The position numbers and the translations under genes are program-made. This document shows positions 44,654-52,694 of a stretch of DNA of 64,000 nt, one piece after another. The notes below the pieces were generated by a model. That model saw only the letters and a list, made by a program, of their open reading frames with translations. It did not search any database and was not told the DNA's origin. The stretch's first letter is position 1. The number at the start of each line of letters is the position of its first letter. The DNA comes from Cupriavidus basilensis (GTDB lineage: Bacteria; Pseudomonadota; Gammaproteobacteria; Burkholderiales; Burkholderiaceae), in the NCBI RefSeq assembly GCF_008801925.2, contig NZ_CP062803.1, forward strand, positions 2,170,001 to 2,234,000. The letters run 5' to 3'.

Positions 44654-45937
44654 ATGAATGCACCAGCTGAGGCTCCCGTGCTTGATCTCGAGGCCGCTTA
44701 CCACGCCGTCTCGGACACTTTCCGCGGCCCCGACCTGGATCTCCAGGCTCTGTGTCGCGAGATGCGTCATAGCAACCCGGTGATGGAGGGCGACTTCGTC
44801 GCGACGCATCTGGGCGTCCCGACCAACGCCGGCGCAAAAGCTGCCAAGTGCACGCTGACCTTGTTCAAATATCGGGACGTGATGGCGGTGATGCGGGATG
44901 CGGCCACCTTCACCAATGGCTTTATCGCCGAAGGCTTCGGGGCATTCTTCGATGGCCTCATCATTCTGGCGATGGACGGGGACGCGCATCGCCGCGCCCG
45001 CGGCCTGCTTCAGCCGGTGTTTATGCCCGAGACCGTGAACCGCTGGCGTCCCGAGATTGATCGCCTGATCCGGAAGGACTTCCTTGAACCGCTGGTGCCG
45101 CAGAGGAAAGCGGACCTGATGGATTTCGGCCTGTACTTCCCGATACGCGCGATGTACGCCCTGATGGGCTTTCCGACCGATGACCCCGCCAGGTTCAACC
45201 AGTACGCCACCTGGGCGCTGTCCATGGTGGCGGGTAACCAGGTCGATCCCGAGAAGATCAAGATCTTTGGCCCGATCTCGGCGGCTGCGGTAAAGAGTCT
45301 CTACGATGCGGTCAAGGAAGTCGTCGTACGGCGCCGCACCGAAGGCGCCGACGGGGACGACCTCATCAGCCGCCTCATGCGTGCCGAGTACGAGGGCCAC
45401 AAGCTCGACGACCACGAGGTCACCACCTTCGTTCGTTCCCTGCTGCCGGCTGCGGGCGAAACCACCACCCGCACGTTCAGCTCGGTCATGACGTTGCTGC
45501 TCGAGCGCCCGGAACTGGTGGAACGCGTGCGCAAGGACCGCAGCCTGATCTCCAAGGTCATCGACGAGGCTGTGCGCTTCGAGCCCGTTGCCACCTTCAA
45601 AGTGCGCCAGGCCGCGCGCGACGTGGAGATTGCCGGCGTCAAGGTGGCCAAGGGCGCGCTGGTCCAGTGCATGGTGGTTTCCGCCAATCGGGACGAAGAG
45701 GCGTTCGACCAGCCCGATACCTTCGATATCGACCGCAAGCCCAAGCCCTCCTTCGGCTTTGGCTTCGGCACCCACATGTGCATAGGCCAGTTCGTCGCCA
45801 AGGTCGAGATGCAATGCGCGATCAACGCCATCCTCGACCTGTTCCCGAACATTCGCCTGGACCCGTCCAGGCCCGCACCGCGCATTACCGGTGCGCAGTT
45901 GCGCGGCGCCAAGTCGGTGCCGGTGATCTGGGACTGA
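44654..45937 (+). CDS. Cytochrome P450 monooxygenase (second paralogue)
   Basis: This 427-residue P450 is closely related to the one at 34327. I-helix AAGETTTR, K-helix IDEAVRFEP and haem loop FGFGFGTHMCIG with Cys376 are all present. Most differences lie in the N-terminal ~60 residues and the F-G region (PRKADLMDFG area and the following loop), where P450 substrate pockets are formed, which suggests different positions or intermediates are oxidised. AAGGAGACACCGT precedes the ATG. It follows the MFS gene and is followed by two uncharacterised genes on the same strand. Confidence 0.95.
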   Translation: MNAPAEAPVLDLEAAYHAVSDTFRGPDLDLQALCREMRHSNPVMEGDFVATHLGVPTNAGAKAAKCTLTLFKYRDVMAVMRDAATFTNGFIAEGFGAFFDGLIILAMDGDAHRRARGLLQPVFMPETVNRWRPEIDRLIRKDFLEPLVPQRKADLMDFGLYFPIRAMYALMGFPTDDPARFNQYATWALSMVAGNQVDPEKIKIFGPISAAAVKSLYDAVKEVVVRRRTEGADGDDLISRLMRAEYEGHKLDDHEVTTFVRSLLPAAGETTTRTFSSVMTLLLERPELVERVRKDRSLISKVIDEAVRFEPVATFKVRQAARDVEIAGVKVAKGALVQCMVVSANRDEEAFDQPDTFDIDRKPKPSFGFGFGTHMCIGQFVAKVEMQCAINAILDLFPNIRLDPSRPAPRITGAQLRGAKSVPVIWD

Positions 45938-45994
45938 ACAGGGCATGCGCCCATCCCGCTTGCCTCGGAAAGACCCACGGATACCCCACTCGCC

Positions 45995-47026
45995 ATGAAG
46001 CATCCTACGACACTCCCCGAACGCGGGGACTTCGCTTACCAGACCCTGGTGGGCCCGCAAAAGGTCAGCGGCCGCGCCCTGCACGACCTGCGCGGGTTCT
46101 TTGGGCTCAAGCCCACCAAGGGCATGCCTTTCGGTTGCGTGCGCGACGAAGAGGGCGAGATCTACGCCTTCGTACGCGCCATCAACGAACCTGGCAGCAC
46201 GCCCAACCCCACCAAGTTCATCTACCTGTCCACCCGTGTGGACGGCGCGCACCTGCGCATCGACAAGTCACGCATCGAGCCGCGCGCCATGACCCTGTTT
46301 CCCAAGCGCTGGCTCGAAGGCGACACGGCCTGCTGGTCCAGCCTGCAAGGTGAAACCGGCGCCCCCTGGCTGCTCACGGTATCCGGGGAGCGCCTGAGCT
46401 GGAAAGAAGACGGCCTGTTCGAACTCGGCGGCCCGCTGCTGGGCCAGGGCATGCAGTGGTATCTGCCCGGCCCGGAATGGGGAACGTTCTATGTCTCCCA
46501 GATCTACGACGTCGCCGGCACCTGTGAAGGCCGGCGCGTGAAGGGCCTGATGGCCTTCGACCAGGCCTACATGGCAGAAGGCGGCGCCATCCATTTCAAG
46601 AAGGACCTGGTCGTCAACAACAAGATGCATGTGATCTGGTGGTCGTTCGCCACCGTCTACAAGGACGGCAGCTGGGACGTGGGCTCCTTCATGGTGGGAC
46701 ACGACAACCTCGGCTACGCCATATTCCAGAACGACAAGGGCGAGATCCGCACCACAACCGACATCGAAGGTAGCGTCAGGCACAAGGAAGACAGCTACTT
46801 CGTGGAGAGCGCGCGCATCGTGCTCGACGGCAAGGAGGAATGGGAATACTTGCCGTGCCCCAAAGGGGAAATGATCGACTTCGTCGGTGGCTTCCCGGTC
46901 ACGGCGCAACAAGAAGGCCGCTGGCGGCGTGTCGGCGACACCCGCGAGCCGGACCGCTGGCTGGGCTGGGGCGAATCGGACCGGCGCAACGGCACCGCGC
47001 GCAATGTGCGCGGCGCCGACCTCTGA
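45995..47026 (+). CDS. Uncharacterised beta-rich protein of the catabolic cluster
   Basis: I do not recognise this 343-residue protein with confidence. It has no signal peptide or membrane helix and is rich in aromatic residues and short beta-strand patterns (HVIWWSFATVYKDGSWDVGS, YVSQIYDVAGTCEGRRVKG). The pattern of two beta-barrel-like halves recalls AttH/CrtC-like lipocalin proteins that bind or hydrate hydrophobic molecules; this is a weak, fold-level guess. It sits between a P450 and an NTF2-like protein, 57 bases after the P450, which suggests a role on the hydroxylated product. Confidence 0.75.
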   Translation: MKHPTTLPERGDFAYQTLVGPQKVSGRALHDLRGFFGLKPTKGMPFGCVRDEEGEIYAFVRAINEPGSTPNPTKFIYLSTRVDGAHLRIDKSRIEPRAMTLFPKRWLEGDTACWSSLQGETGAPWLLTVSGERLSWKEDGLFELGGPLLGQGMQWYLPGPEWGTFYVSQIYDVAGTCEGRRVKGLMAFDQAYMAEGGAIHFKKDLVVNNKMHVIWWSFATVYKDGSWDVGSFMVGHDNLGYAIFQNDKGEIRTTTDIEGSVRHKEDSYFVESARIVLDGKEEWEYLPCPKGEMIDFVGGFPVTAQQEGRWRRVGDTREPDRWLGWGESDRRNGTARNVRGADL

Positions 47027-47042
47027 AAGCGAGACCAACAGC

Positions 47043-47390
47043 ATGACCCAAACCGAACGCATCGAAACCTTCCTTCGCAACCAGACCGCGCACTGGAACG
47101 CAGGCGACAAGCAGGCATTCCTAGAGGACTACCAGCATGTCGCTTCAGCGGGCCTCAGCATCGAATACGTCGGCCGCTCGCCGCAGGACGGCTGGCCGGT
47201 ACTGGAACAGATGTGGGAGCAGCAGCAGGCGAAGATCCTTGTGGAGCCATTGACGAAGATCATCAATGGAAACGAGGCTGCCTGCCATATCCGCAACGTC
47301 ATCAAAGGCACTGATCGGGCCATTGTCACAATTGAACTGTACCGGTTTGAAGAAGGCAGGCTGTTCGTGCGGTACTTCATCAAGCAGTAA
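47043..47390 (+). CDS. Small SnoaL/NTF2-like protein
   Basis: This 115-residue protein has the NTF2-like pattern. It starts with IETFLRNQTAHWNAGDKQAFLEDY and ends in a strand pair (IVTIELYRFEEGRLFVRYFIKQ). Such cone-shaped folds include ketosteroid isomerase, limonene-1,2-epoxide hydrolase and SnoaL cyclases. No Asp/Tyr or Asp/Arg catalytic pair can be assigned from sequence alone. It follows the unknown protein by 16 bases and ends the operon before a terminator. It may isomerise, hydrate or bind a terpenoid/polycyclic intermediate. Confidence 0.8.
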   Translation: MTQTERIETFLRNQTAHWNAGDKQAFLEDYQHVASAGLSIEYVGRSPQDGWPVLEQMWEQQQAKILVEPLTKIINGNEAACHIRNVIKGTDRAIVTIELYRFEEGRLFVRYFIKQ

Positions 47391-47395
47391 GAGGG

Positions 47396-47418
47396 GGCCT
47401 CGGAGCCCCGAGGCCTTT
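47396..47418. terminator. Rho-independent-like terminator between convergent operons
   Basis: GGCCTCGG and CCGAGGCC form a perfect 8-bp stem with loop AGCC, followed by TTTC on the plus strand. It lies six bases after the SnoaL-like stop and 65 before the thiolase stop on the other strand. Confidence 0.65.
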
Positions 47419-47482
47419 CATCGGCCGTTCGTCTACATGCTGCTGCCCCAAAATGGGAAAGGCACGCAGACCAACAAGCCCG

Positions 47483-48658
47483 TCACGCCATGCGTTCGAT
47501 GACAGTCGCGGTGCCCATACCACCGGCACAGCATATTGCCTGCAACCCATATCGAGCGCCGCGGCGCTCCATCTCATGCAGCATCGACGTCATGATCCGC
47601 GCGCCGCTGGCACCAAGCGGATGCCCGAGCGCAATGGCCCCGCCGTTGACATTGAGGCGCTCGTGTGAGACGCCCAATTCCTTCATCCACACCAGCGGCA
47701 CCGGCGCAAAGGCCTCGTTGACCTCGAACATGTCGATATCGTCCAGGCCCAGGCCAGCCTTGGCCAGCACCTGGCGGGTAGCGGCAATCGGCCCGGTCAG
47801 CATCAGCGTGGGATCGGAGCCGACCGTCACCACCGCGCGGACCCGCGCGCGCGGCATCACCCCCAGCGCATCCGCCTTGCGGGCCGACATCAGCAGCAGC
47901 GCGGCAGCGCCGTCGGAAATCTGCGAGGCATTGCCCGCCGTGATCCGGCCATCGGTGCGAAAGCTGGTCTTCAGCGTAGCCAGCCGCTCCGCGCTGGTGC
48001 CGGCGCGAATGGTCTCGTCCGCCAGCAGAGCTGGCGCGGCGCTTTCGACCGGTTTTTCCCGCAAGGCTACGACGGGTACCGGCACGGTCTCCTGCTTGAA
48101 CCAGCCGGCAGCCGCTGCTGCTGCCGCGCGGCGATGGCTCTCCACCGCATACGCGTCGAGCTGCTCGCGGCTAAGACGCCACTGATCGCACAGCCGCTCG
48201 GCGGCTTCACCCTGGCTGGTGAGCTCAAAGCGCTCCGCGGCCATCCAGCCGAATGCCTCGCCGTGGAGGTCACGGTTGCTGCCCATCGGCACACGGCTCA
48301 TGTTCTCCGCCCCACCAGCCACCACCACGTCTGCCGCGCCGCAGGCGATCAGACCGGCGCCGACATGCACCGCCGCTTCGCCCGAGCCGCATTTCCGGTC
48401 GATGGTCAGGCCCGGGATCGTGACCGGCCAGCCAGCACCCAGCAGCGACGTCCGGGCGATATTGGCGGACTGCTCACCAATCTGCGTGACACAGCCAAAA
48501 ATCACATCGTCGACGAGATCCGGGCGCAGCCCCGCCCGGCTTACCAGCTCCCCGATCACCAGAGCGCCGAGATGGTCGGCGCGCACGCCGGCAAGGCTGC
48601 CCCGAAACTTGCCGACCGGTGTACGCACCGCACCAACGATCACCACATCCGTGTTCAT
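47483..48658 (-). CDS. Acetyl-CoA acyltransferase (thiolase)
   Basis: This 391-residue thiolase is of normal length. The nucleophile is Cys90 in IDRKCGSGEAAVHVG; the conserved His is in GGAIALGHPLGASGAR and the second Cys is in CCAGGMGT near the C-terminus. It cleaves 3-ketoacyl-CoA to acetyl-CoA (or propionyl-CoA) and a shortened acyl-CoA. I start at ATG 48658, whose TGA overlap with the preceding 3-hydroxyacyl-CoA dehydrogenase gene (ATGA) indicates coupling. With the CoA ligase and acyl-CoA dehydrogenases it makes a side-chain beta-oxidation set, but no enoyl-CoA hydratase is in the window. Confidence 0.93.
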   Translation of the reverse strand: MNTDVVIVGAVRTPVGKFRGSLAGVRADHLGALVIGELVSRAGLRPDLVDDVIFGCVTQIGEQSANIARTSLLGAGWPVTIPGLTIDRKCGSGEAAVHVGAGLIACGAADVVVAGGAENMSRVPMGSNRDLHGEAFGWMAAERFELTSQGEAAERLCDQWRLSREQLDAYAVESHRRAAAAAAAGWFKQETVPVPVVALREKPVESAAPALLADETIRAGTSAERLATLKTSFRTDGRITAGNASQISDGAAALLLMSARKADALGVMPRARVRAVVTVGSDPTLMLTGPIAATRQVLAKAGLGLDDIDMFEVNEAFAPVPLVWMKELGVSHERLNVNGGAIALGHPLGASGARIMTSMLHEMERRGARYGLQAICCAGGMGTATVIERMA

Positions 48659-49557
48659 AGCGCGCTCCCCTTCAGGCGGGAACCGGGCACGCGCTGGCCG
48701 TCCTCGTAACGGTAGACGCCGTGACCGCTCTTGCGGCCAAGCCGCCCGGCAGCCACCATCTTGATAATCAGGGGGCACGGCCGGAATTTGTCGCCCAGGG
48801 ACTGGTGCAGGTACTTCAGCACCGACAAGCGGGTATCCCAACCGGTCAGGTCGCCAAGTTCCAGCGGGCCCATCGGGTGATTGAAGCCGAGGCGCAGTGC
48901 GGTATCAATGTCTTCCGCGCTGGCTGTGCCCTCCTGCAGCATCCACATCGCCTCATTGCCGAGCAGCGCCGACATGCGGCTGGTGGTCAGGCCGGGCGAC
49001 TCATTGACCACGATCGACGTCTTGCCAATCAGGCCTGCGTAGTCGCGCGTCAGCGCCACGGTTTCGTCGCTGGTAGCGAGCCCGCGCACCAGCTCGACCA
49101 GCTTCATCTTGTGCACCGGATTAAAGAAATGCATCCCGACCACCTTCTCCGGGCTGGACACCGCGACGGCGATCTCCGTTACGCTGAGGGCGGACGTATT
49201 GGTGGCATAGATCGCGTCGTCGGCCATCACAGCAGCCGCCTGCGCGACCACGGCCTTCTTTACCGCCAGGTTTTCCGATACGGTTTCAACCAGCAGTTGC
49301 GCGCCTGTCGCCGCGGCGGTCAGATCGGTCTCCACGGTCAAGCGGGCCTTGGCGGCCTGCGCCACCCCGGCGTCGAGCTTGCCCAGCCTGACACCGTCGT
49401 CGAGAATCTTGCCGATCGCCAGTCGCGCGCGTTCCAGCGCCTGGGCGTCGGTATCGACCAGCGCCGTGGCAAGGCCCGAGCTGGCAAACGCATGCGCAAT
49501 ACCGGTGCCCATCAGGCCGGCACCGACCACGACCACCTTGTTGTTCATCAGGCTCAT
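48655..49557 (-). CDS. 3-hydroxyacyl-CoA dehydrogenase
   Basis: This 300-residue dehydrogenase has Rossmann motif VVVVGAGLMGTGIAHAFA (8-25), the family signature GMHFFNPVHKMKLVE with the catalytic His, the Glu/Asn positions of ATNTSALSV, and the C-terminal GLGRKSGHGVYRY. It oxidises (S)-3-hydroxyacyl-CoA to the ketoacyl-CoA with NAD+. Start ATG 49557 has GGAGACTGCCGA upstream. It is stand-alone, not fused to a hydratase. It follows the second FAH gene by 43 bases and is coupled to the thiolase. Confidence 0.93.
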   Translation of the reverse strand: MSLMNNKVVVVGAGLMGTGIAHAFASSGLATALVDTDAQALERARLAIGKILDDGVRLGKLDAGVAQAAKARLTVETDLTAAATGAQLLVETVSENLAVKKAVVAQAAAVMADDAIYATNTSALSVTEIAVAVSSPEKVVGMHFFNPVHKMKLVELVRGLATSDETVALTRDYAGLIGKTSIVVNESPGLTTSRMSALLGNEAMWMLQEGTASAEDIDTALRLGFNHPMGPLELGDLTGWDTRLSVLKYLHQSLGDKFRPCPLIIKMVAAGRLGRKSGHGVYRYEDGQRVPGSRLKGSAL

Positions 49558-49600
49558 TCGGCAGTCTCCAGTTTCCAAGAAATCATGATGCGCATACCCC

Positions 49601-50449
49601 TCATGAGGCAATTTCCGAAACGACGTTACGCAGCGTGCCAACGCCTTCCACGCTCGCTTCGACCACATCGCCCGGATTCAGGAATCGTCCGCTACCCTGG
49701 CCCGTGCCTTCCGGCGATCCCGTGTAGAGCACATCGCCGCACTCGAAGCGCGAGCGCTCGTCGACGAATCGCACCAGTTCGGCCACGTCCCAGGTCATCT
49801 CCCCTGACGAAGCATCCTGGCGGGTATCGCCATTCACCTTCAGGGTCATGCGCAGCTTCGGGCTGCCGGCGGGAAACTCGTCGCGGGTGACGATCCACGG
49901 CCCAAGCCCCGTGGTGTCGTCCTGGCTCTTGGCGGAGAACAGGTCCATGCCCACGCCCGGCGGGCCGCTGCGCTGCAGGTCGCGCGCGCTGACGTCGTTG
50001 CCTACCGTGTAGCCCAGCACGCTGGACAAGGGATCGTTGCGGTCGACGCGTTCCGCGCCGATCACCGCGACCAGTTCGACCTCGTGGTCCAACTCACGCG
50101 TGAGCGGCGGGTAGCGGATCGGGTCGTTGGCGCCAATCAGCGCACCGTAGGCCTTGAGGAACGCCACCGGCTGCGTGTGTCCGCCCATGCCAAAATCGGC
50201 GCGCAGGTGCTTGGCGTAGTTGGCACCCGCCACCACCACGCGGTTGGTTTTCTCCACCGGAGGCAGCAGCCGCACGCTCGCCAGCGGCCGTGCTGCGCCG
50301 GCCAGCTTCAAGACGCCCACGCCTTCGCCGCGCGTCAACGCGGGCGCCCACTCAGCAAACGCGCCAGCAATCGGCGTGACCTCGCCGCGCCCGGTGTCCA
50401 CCACGGCCCAGAACGGCGCGCCGCCATCGGTACAGCGCGCGATCTTCAT
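49601..50449 (-). CDS. Fumarylacetoacetate hydrolase-family protein (second paralogue)
   Basis: This 282-residue FAH-fold protein has Glu123 and Glu125 in LDHEVELVAV and Asp in VGNDVSARD, the same positions as in the paralogue at 24720. The product likely hydrolyses or decarboxylates a 2-hydroxy-dienoate-type or oxo-acid intermediate. The ATG overlaps the stop of the upstream amidohydrolase gene (ATGA), so the two are translated together, which suggests consecutive steps. Confidence 0.9.
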   Translation of the reverse strand: MKIARCTDGGAPFWAVVDTGRGEVTPIAGAFAEWAPALTRGEGVGVLKLAGAARPLASVRLLPPVEKTNRVVVAGANYAKHLRADFGMGGHTQPVAFLKAYGALIGANDPIRYPPLTRELDHEVELVAVIGAERVDRNDPLSSVLGYTVGNDVSARDLQRSGPPGVGMDLFSAKSQDDTTGLGPWIVTRDEFPAGSPKLRMTLKVNGDTRQDASSGEMTWDVAELVRFVDERSRFECGDVLYTGSPEGTGQGSGRFLNPGDVVEASVEGVGTLRNVVSEIAS

Positions 50450-51525
50450 GCTGCCGCCGCCTGACGCACCGGGGCGCCGATTTTCGCAGCATCAAGATGT
50501 AGCAGCTTGCAAGCGTTCTGCCAGCGGATCTTTTGCAGGTCGTCGTCGGATAGCCGCAGGCCATCGGTCAGGTCGTGGCGCACGGCGTCGCTGCCGCCAA
50601 AGTTGCTGCCATAGACGATGCGGTCAGCGCCGATGATGTCGACCAGCGCCTGGCGCATCGGGATCTCGTGCAGCTCGACGTCGAAATAGAAGTTCTTCAG
50701 GTACTCGAGCACCGGCTTCTTGTTGTGTACGAAATCCAGGTTGGTGTTGCACTGGGCCAGCCGGCCGAGCTGGTACGGCACGTAGCCGCCGCCGTGCGTG
50801 ATGTACACCTTCAGGTCGGGAAAACGGTCGAACACACCGCCGCAGACCAGGTTCCAGAAACAGCGTGTTTCGTCGTACTGCATGCCGACGATGGCGGTGG
50901 TTTCATAGCGGTCGGTGTTGGCCTTGTCGCCCCAGGTAACCGACTGGTTATAGCCATGGACGAACATCGGCAGGTCCAGGTCGCACAGGGCGCGCCAGAC
51001 AGGATCCATCTCCGGCGAGTCGAACTCCAGCCCGCCAAAGTTGGCGCCGCCGGCAACCAGGCCCTTGGCGCCCAGTTCGCCGCAGGCGCGGCGCAGTTCC
51101 TTGGCAGCCTCTTCCGGCACGTTCAGCGGAGCATGGGCCCAGTACATCAACCGGTCAGGTGCGGCCGAGCAGTACTCCGCCAGGGTGTCGTTGACCTTGC
51201 GGGCATATGGCACGGAGAAATCGGCTTCCGCCCAGTACATGTAGCAGTGCGACGGCACCGAGACCACCTGCGCGTTCTGGCCCGCGGCGTCCATACCGGC
51301 CAGGCGCACCTTGGGATCCGCCCAGCGTGCGAAGTACTCATCGAGCTTCAGGCCTTTGCCCGAGCGGACCGCGGCCTTGCGCTCGGGGGACCCCAGGGTC
51401 AGGATCCAGTCGCCAACCCGTAGCTTGACGTCGCCATCGGCATGCTGCTCGAAGAAGGGACCCCAGTGCGGGTGTTGGTTGTAGTACCCGGGATGCGGCG
51501 CATGGGCGTGAAGGTCGATCAGCAT
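50446..51525 (-). CDS. ACMSD-like amidohydrolase/decarboxylase
   Basis: This 359-residue TIM-barrel enzyme has the complete metal set: His6 and His8 (DLHAHAPH), a His in MFVHGYNQS, a His in YITHGGGYVP and Asp in GSNFGGSD. This is the pattern of aminocarboxymuconate-semialdehyde decarboxylase and gamma-resorcylate/5-carboxyvanillate decarboxylases. It probably removes CO2 from an aromatic or ring-cleaved acid. It is the first gene of the amidohydrolase-FAH-hydroxyacyl-CoA dehydrogenase-thiolase operon; AAGGAGACCTTC precedes the ATG. A longer paralogue is at 29100. Confidence 0.9.
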   Translation of the reverse strand: MLIDLHAHAPHPGYYNQHPHWGPFFEQHADGDVKLRVGDWILTLGSPERKAAVRSGKGLKLDEYFARWADPKVRLAGMDAAGQNAQVVSVPSHCYMYWAEADFSVPYARKVNDTLAEYCSAAPDRLMYWAHAPLNVPEEAAKELRRACGELGAKGLVAGGANFGGLEFDSPEMDPVWRALCDLDLPMFVHGYNQSVTWGDKANTDRYETTAIVGMQYDETRCFWNLVCGGVFDRFPDLKVYITHGGGYVPYQLGRLAQCNTNLDFVHNKKPVLEYLKNFYFDVELHEIPMRQALVDIIGADRIVYGSNFGGSDAVRHDLTDGLRLSDDDLQKIRWQNACKLLHLDAAKIGAPVRQAAAA

Positions 51526-51673
51526 GAAGGTCTCCTTTTGTCATACGCGGCGCTGGAACGCGCAGCGGTGGGGAAAGCGGTCTGCCGCTCGCTTCACGCC
51601 CGGACCAAAGGACACCACTGGACACTGGTCGCGCAAACGCGGGCTCAGACCACCAACATCATGCCAATGTTAG

Positions 51674-51692
51674 TCATTTTATGCAAATGTGT
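51674..51692. promoter_or_regulatory. Half-palindrome upstream of the second amidohydrolase operon
   Basis: TTATGCAAATGTGTT (51679-51693) is identical to the right half of the palindrome at 63572-63598; the left half here is degenerate (TCAT instead of ACAC). It is 150-165 bases before the amidohydrolase ATG, in the AT-rich spacer between this operon and the 3' end of the TetR gene. Confidence 0.45.
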
Positions 51693-51752
51693 TCAAATTA
51701 AATTTTGAAGAGAAGGAAGGCCATGGGCTGCATCCAGCCCATGGCCCGGCCC

Positions 51753-52565
51753 TCAGCGCCGTGCCCGCGTCACGCCGCCGAAGCGCAACGCTTCCACCAT
51801 CCGCCCGATCCGTCGCGACATCGCGCCATGATCCGACTCACCCCACACCAGGTTCTCGCTCATCACCATGCGGATCAGCAGGTCGCAGATCAACTCGCGG
51901 TCCAGCGCGATGCCCAGTCGCTCATCCCAGGCATCGAACACCGGCGCGAGGAAATCCTGAAAGCGCACTACGGAGTCGTGAAAGATCCGCTTGAAGAAGC
52001 TCATGGCGAATTCCGGCGCCACCAGCAGCAGCCGGCGCGAACTACCGATGGCCATGTAGTCCTCCAGGTACTTCACCAGCGTCGCGAAGCGTTCGTCCGG
52101 GTCGTTGATGGGCTCGAGCAACTCGGCCAGCGACTTGTGGAAAGTTTCGCGCTTGTAGCGTGAGAACGCATCCAGCAACTCCTCCTGCGAGGCAAAGTAG
52201 CGGTAGAACGTGCCGCGCGAGATGCTGGCGGTATTGCAGACCTCAAGGATCGAAATGCGCTCGGCGCCCGACTCCAGGATCACCTTCTCGGTGGCCTCGA
52301 AGATGTTGTCGATGGTCTGCTGGGAGCGCTTGTTGCTGCGGCGCCGGCGCGGCGTTGCAGCCGCGGGCGCTGTGGGCGCGACTGCAACCGCCGCTTTCTT
52401 CGCCGGGGCGCTTTTCTTCTTCTCCGCCGGCGCGCCGGCCACTGCCTTCAGGGCAGCTTTTGCTTTCGCGGGCTTCTCCGCCGCGCCCCGCCGCTTTGGC
52501 GCCGTTTCGATTTCAGTCTCGACAGGCTTGGTTTTTTTGCTCACGCTGTTCATCTGTTTCGCCAT
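51753..52565 (-). CDS. TetR-family regulator with histone-H1-like N-terminal tail
   Basis: This 270-residue protein has a first ~75 residues rich in Lys, Ala and Pro (APKRRGAAEKPAKAKAALKA, KKKSAPAKKAAVAV, RRRRSNKRSQQ), like histone H1-type proteins such as AlgP. It is followed by a TetR HTH (about 80-128: TIDNIFEATEKVILESGAERI, TASISRGTFYRYFASQEELLDAF) and a helical ligand domain. The tail is unusual for TetR proteins and may add nonspecific DNA binding. It is divergent from the CoA ligase gene, with a symmetric AATACAAG/CTTGTATT element in between that is its likely operator. Confidence 0.9.
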   Translation of the reverse strand: MAKQMNSVSKKTKPVETEIETAPKRRGAAEKPAKAKAALKAVAGAPAEKKKSAPAKKAAVAVAPTAPAAATPRRRRSNKRSQQTIDNIFEATEKVILESGAERISILEVCNTASISRGTFYRYFASQEELLDAFSRYKRETFHKSLAELLEPINDPDERFATLVKYLEDYMAIGSSRRLLLVAPEFAMSFFKRIFHDSVVRFQDFLAPVFDAWDERLGIALDRELICDLLIRMVMSENLVWGESDHGAMSRRIGRMVEALRFGGVTRARR

Positions 52566-52617
52566 GAAGGAATCGTTTGGATTAAGGTTTGCGGGTTTTC
52601 CCGCAGATCGATAAAGA

Positions 52618-52648
52618 AATACAAGGAATAGAATTCGATTCTTGTATT
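52618..52648. promoter_or_regulatory. Palindromic candidate TetR operator
   Basis: AATACAAG and CTTGTATT arms flank a centre that contains GAATTC; total length 31 bases. It lies 53 bases before the tetR ATG and 47 before the CoA ligase ATG, the usual place for an autoregulating TetR protein. It does not match the ACAC...GTGT family, so it probably serves a different regulator. Confidence 0.6.
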
Positions 52649-52694
52649 AGAATTTACTGGGACAGCACCCGGTTCTTATTTCGGAGATGATGAT

